Source: Paulinella micropora
Lineage: Eukaryota > Cercozoa > Imbricatea > Euglyphida
DNA length: 43,589 nucleotides
Assembly (NCBI GenBank): GCA_009731375.1
Contig: BJOX01000067.1
Span: 1,107,463-1,151,051 of the forward strand
Reading direction: 5' to 3'
A program made the translations under genes and the position numbers. The notes below the pieces were generated by a model that had not been told where the DNA came from, searched no databases, and was given only the letters and a program-made list of their open reading frames with translations. Shown piece after piece: positions 40,741 through 43,589 of this stretch; within the stretch, counting starts at the first letter, position 1, and each line of letters begins with the position of its first letter.

Positions 40741-40984
40741 TCTCTCTAGCTATCTATCTATCTATCTGCCTACCTGCCTACCTACCTACCTGCCTATCTA
40801 CCTGCCTATCTATATCTATCTATCTATCTGTGATATCTATGTATGTATGTATGTATGTATGTATGTATGTATATATATATATATATTTATATATATTTAT
40901 ATACATATACATATATATATATATATATCTGTATGTATGTATGTATGTATGTATGTGTGTATGTATGTGTGTATGTATGTAAAC
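40701..40984. repeat. CT, CTAT, GTAT and AT microsatellites
   Basis: (CT)n, CTAC/CTAT, GTAT, (AT)n and GTAT again, up to the exon 1 donor. Confidence 0.93.
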
Positions 40985-41057
40985 CTGTAACAGCCAGAGA
41001 AATTGCGGGTGGGAGTTCAAGGCAGCTATATCATACTGATCCTTACCCGAACGATCC
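40985..41057 (-). CDS. OPR/HPR-repeat protein gene, exon 1 of those visible
   Basis: This 73-nt exon is the most upstream one I can place in the minus-strand helical-repeat gene. The acceptor is a strong pyrimidine tract, ttttttatttag|GGATCG, and the donor is TTACAG|gtttac. It starts with one base that completes a codon from an unseen upstream exon and ends in phase 0. It encodes residues 1-24 of the assembled segment, ending [11 protein letters not shown], a hydrophobic helix-like stretch that runs into exon 2. A truncated copy that keeps the acceptor and about 60 nt of the exon lies upstream at 41303-41364. The true start codon is not in the window. The exon call rests on splice sites, phase fit with exon 2 and the echo copy; it lacks the diagnostic repeat core. 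Confidence 0.72.
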
Positions 41058-41172
41058 CTAAATAAAAAACTTACTTTGTATAGATGAATAGGTAGGTAGG
41101 TAGGTAGGTAGGTAGGTAGGTAGATAGGTAGGTAGGTAGGTAGGTAGGTAGGTAGGTAGGTAGGTAGGTAGG

Positions 41173-41226
<54 letters not shown>

Positions 41227-41231
41227 GATAA

Positions 41232-41298
<67 letters not shown>

Positions 41299-41520
41299 TG
41301 AAATTGCGGGTGGGAGTTCAAGGCAGCTATATCATACTGATCCTTATCCGAACGAGCCCTAAATAAATAACTTACTATGTATAGATGAATAGGTAGGTAG
41401 GTAGGTAGGTAGGTAGGTAGGTAGATAGGTAGATAGGTAGATAGGTAGATAAGTAGGTAGGTAGATAGATAGGTAGGTAGGTAAATAGATAGACCGATAG
41501 ATAGATAGATAGATAGATAT
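41058..41520. repeat. GGTA/GATA satellite with exon 1 acceptor echo
   Basis: Satellite upstream of exon 1. A 62-nt echo at 41303-41364 keeps the acceptor ttatttag|GG and reads as exon 1 to NSHPQF, then enters GATA. The ~30 nt 5' of the acceptor are also copied. Confidence 0.9.
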
Positions 41521-42400
41521 GTTTGGTCTATCAGCTCTGCATATCCGAAGACATAGGCATCCATTCCACCCCGCCTCCAGACGGAGGCTGGGTAGCGGGC
41601 TGGGAGGAAGCACTAAGCTTAGAATGTATGCAGTCTGAAGGTTCTACAACCCTCCCTGGCTAGAGGGCCGTAGAACCAACCCAGACACGTGTCCGTGATC
41701 ACGTGCCCCGCCAAGGCTCGGGCCCGAGGGGTACACCAACCCTCGAGCTTCATCCAAGGCGACCACTTTCGCGGCGGCCGGACTATACCTTAAGATCTCC
41801 CTGCTTATGTGCCTACCCGCACACAGGAAGATCCCACTCCCGTCTAGTCTCTGAACCTTTCCCATTTGTCAGGACACCACTGGGTAGTGGCGACGGAGGA
41901 CTACCGGGCCAGCTGCAGCGGTGACATAAGTGGGCCGACGTCGAGAGTAGTGGCCATTTGCCATATCCACTGGTCACTAAACTCACGTCGGAACACCAAG
42001 TCAGTCCAAGGCAGCCAATCAGAGGTAGTCGTACCGAGTAGGAGCCATGCGCGGGGTTGGCCTGACAAGAAGGGACTTGGCTGCGGGTTACCCATTATTC
42101 CCTGCGTGGCCATATCCTTCGAGTTTTTACCATCCGACGAGCGTTACCTCGCCTGCTGCACCTTGCGGTTTCCCGCAGGCCGCGGTATCGAAGGCTCTTA
42201 GGGCTTTCCCGAACAGTTTGAGAGTGTATCGAGGGCCGATGAAGGGTAGTCATCAGCCCTGGCCAGTCACGCTGCACCAGCTGCGACTGCACAAACAGCT
42301 GGTGAAGGGCTGAAGGAGATAGATAGATCGACCCCCAGGCTGTAGGTGCCAGTGGGTCGAGTCCAACTCCGGGATGCAGTTTATCGTCATGCCCAGGACG
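41521..42400. repeat. Dispersed element N, longest copy
   Basis: ~800-880 bp of GC-richer, non-satellite DNA. Its first 82 bp match 32525-32606. Short frames of 70-111 codons occur on both strands with no recognisable domain. A B-box-like GGGTCGAGTCCAACTCC is at about 42353-42369 but no paired A box. Class not recognised. Confidence 0.6.
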
Positions 42401-42433
<33 letters not shown>

Positions 42434-42464
42434 GTATAGGTAGGTAGGTAGGTAGGTAGATAGG

Positions 42465-42528
<64 letters not shown>

Positions 42529-42537
42529 TAGATAGAC

Positions 42538-42589
<52 letters not shown>

Positions 42590-42595
42590 GAGATG
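42401..42595. repeat. GATA/GGTA/GACA satellite
   Basis: Plain tetranucleotide tract. Confidence 0.95.
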
Positions 42596-43147
42596 TCGCA
42601 AAGGAATGTAGTCCTTGCAAAGGAACGCAGTTTCACATCAAACAATAATTTGTGTACTGTGCATGTGTCCGGGATGGGAATCACGGGTAGACTGTGTTCT
42701 GGAAAAAGAAGAGGAGGAAGGACGTTGAAGAAAAAGGCAATCTAGGAATGGAGAGTGGGAGGATAAGGAAGAAGAGAAAGAAAAGGAAGCCGTTAGTCCA
42801 AGTGTTTTGAGCACCGTAAGCTTGCGCAAGCTACAATGATGACATTGTATGAGGCCTAAACCCCCGAAGGGACCTAGCCCGGGCTATGCAACACTGGACG
42901 GCTATGACGGAATGCAGTCACCGATACGGACTAGAGGAAGATTAGTCCAATTTTTGACTGCACAGGAGCGATAGATCGCAAAAGAGCAACGAGCTACGCA
43001 GGACGATAGCTTGAAGGAAAGGGATTTGGATTGGGGATGTGAAAAACCCAAGGCGCGGAAACATCGATGAACAGAGAACGATACCATGCCGCGAGCCTCG
43101 CATTCGATTGGTCGAAGGTGGCAGGTCCATCCGTTGTCCTCGATTTG

Positions 43148-43150
<3 letters not shown>
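42596..43150. other. Unique ~550-bp segment, function unknown
   Basis: Single-copy within the window. In the sense strand of the gene it has strong pyrimidine tracts ending in AG (near 42700 and 42985), and a 14-bp palindrome AGCTTGCGCAAGCT at 42824. Candidate exons here do not give the phase 2 ending that exon 1 requires, so none is called. Confidence 0.5.
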
Positions 43151-43185
<35 letters not shown>

Positions 43186-43216
43186 GTATAGGTAGGTAGG
43201 TAGGTAGGTAGATAGG

Positions 43217-43256
<40 letters not shown>

Positions 43257-43257
43257 C

Positions 43258-43330
<73 letters not shown>

Positions 43331-43427
43331 TAGCTGCCTTGAAATTATTTTCTTTGTCGGCGAGAGCAAAAAAGTATGGGTGTAATGTATGTATGTATGT
43401 ATGTATGTATGTATGTATGTATGTATG
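43151..43427. repeat. GATA/GGTA and GTAT satellites
   Basis: GATA to 43330, ~55 nt unique (43331-43384; sense reading [13 protein letters not shown]), then (GTAT)n. Confidence 0.88.
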
Positions 43428-43443
43428 GACTGACAAGGTCGTT
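43428..43443 (-). other. Possible acceptor-side fragment of a further upstream exon
   Basis: The sense strand reads CTCTCTCTGAACAG|AACGACCTTGTCAGTCC and then enters ATAC satellite. A (TC)n tract, AG and ~16 nt of apparent exon match the form of the acceptor-side echoes elsewhere. The matching full exon is not in the window. Confidence 0.35.
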
Positions 43444-43446
43444 CTG

Positions 43447-43589
<143 letters not shown>

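Noticed and set aside
42596-43150. Candidate exons with pyrimidine-tract acceptors (e.g. GTGCAG|TCAAAAATTGG... ending ATCG|gtgact; TTTCCAG|AACACAG...)
   Set aside because: The clearest one ends in phase 1, but exon 1 needs a phase 2 partner, and no repeat motif is present.
43327-43345. Plus-strand match to the exon 1 segment GATATAGCTGCCTTGAA
   Set aside because: Part of the match is satellite sequence (GATATA); the remaining ~11 nt can occur by chance.

Overview
The window is one contig of eukaryotic DNA that is almost entirely satellite sequence: (GATA)n, (GGTA)n, (TAG)n, (AAT)n, (GTAT)n and pentamer tracts. It begins and ends in (GA)n and contains seven larger or smaller runs of N. No long open frame in it is a credible gene; the long ones are read-through of microsatellites (Tyr-Leu-Ser-Ile, Tyr-Leu-Pro-Thr, poly-Leu and similar).

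Hidden between the satellites on the minus strand are 18 short exons (38 to 127 nt, 1,318 nt in total) spread over 41,001 bp (57..41057). Each has an AG acceptor and a GT donor, and all 17 junctions agree in phase. Joined, they give an uninterrupted 439-codon internal segment of a helical-repeat protein with nine copies of an (S/T/N)PQ(E/D)(I/L)AN(T/S)LNA(L/I)(A/S)KL-like core, mostly 37-39 residues apart. This is the pattern of octotricopeptide / heptatricopeptide (OPR/HPR) proteins, which often carry a C-terminal RAP domain and act in organellar RNA metabolism. Both ends of the gene lie outside the window. About 97% of the visible gene is intron; introns are 88 nt to 4,895 nt.

The most unusual feature is that the introns are built from echoes of the exons they flank. 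Upstream of an exon are tandem arrays of its acceptor plus the first 27-60 nt of the exon; downstream are arrays of the last part of the exon plus its donor. These fragments are separated by GATA-type satellite. About 90 such fragments are visible, 23 of them for exon 4 alone. They are truncated at similar points and have diverged from one another.

Other content: six copies of a ~435-550 bp dispersed element with copy-specific 8-bp flanking direct repeats; a small tRNA-derived SINE-like family with (ATT)n tails; a large inverted duplication around a gap; a pentanucleotide block at 34.0-36.1 kb whose unit changes one base at a time; and several unclassified dispersed repeats. No rRNA, functional tRNA, CRISPR or bacterial-type feature was seen.

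Likely organism: an alveolate, most plausibly a coccidian apicomplexan or relative, because OPR/HPR-RAP genes with many small GT-AG exons in microsatellite-rich introns fit that group. Green algae also carry OPR proteins, so this is inference from one gene, not a firm identification.
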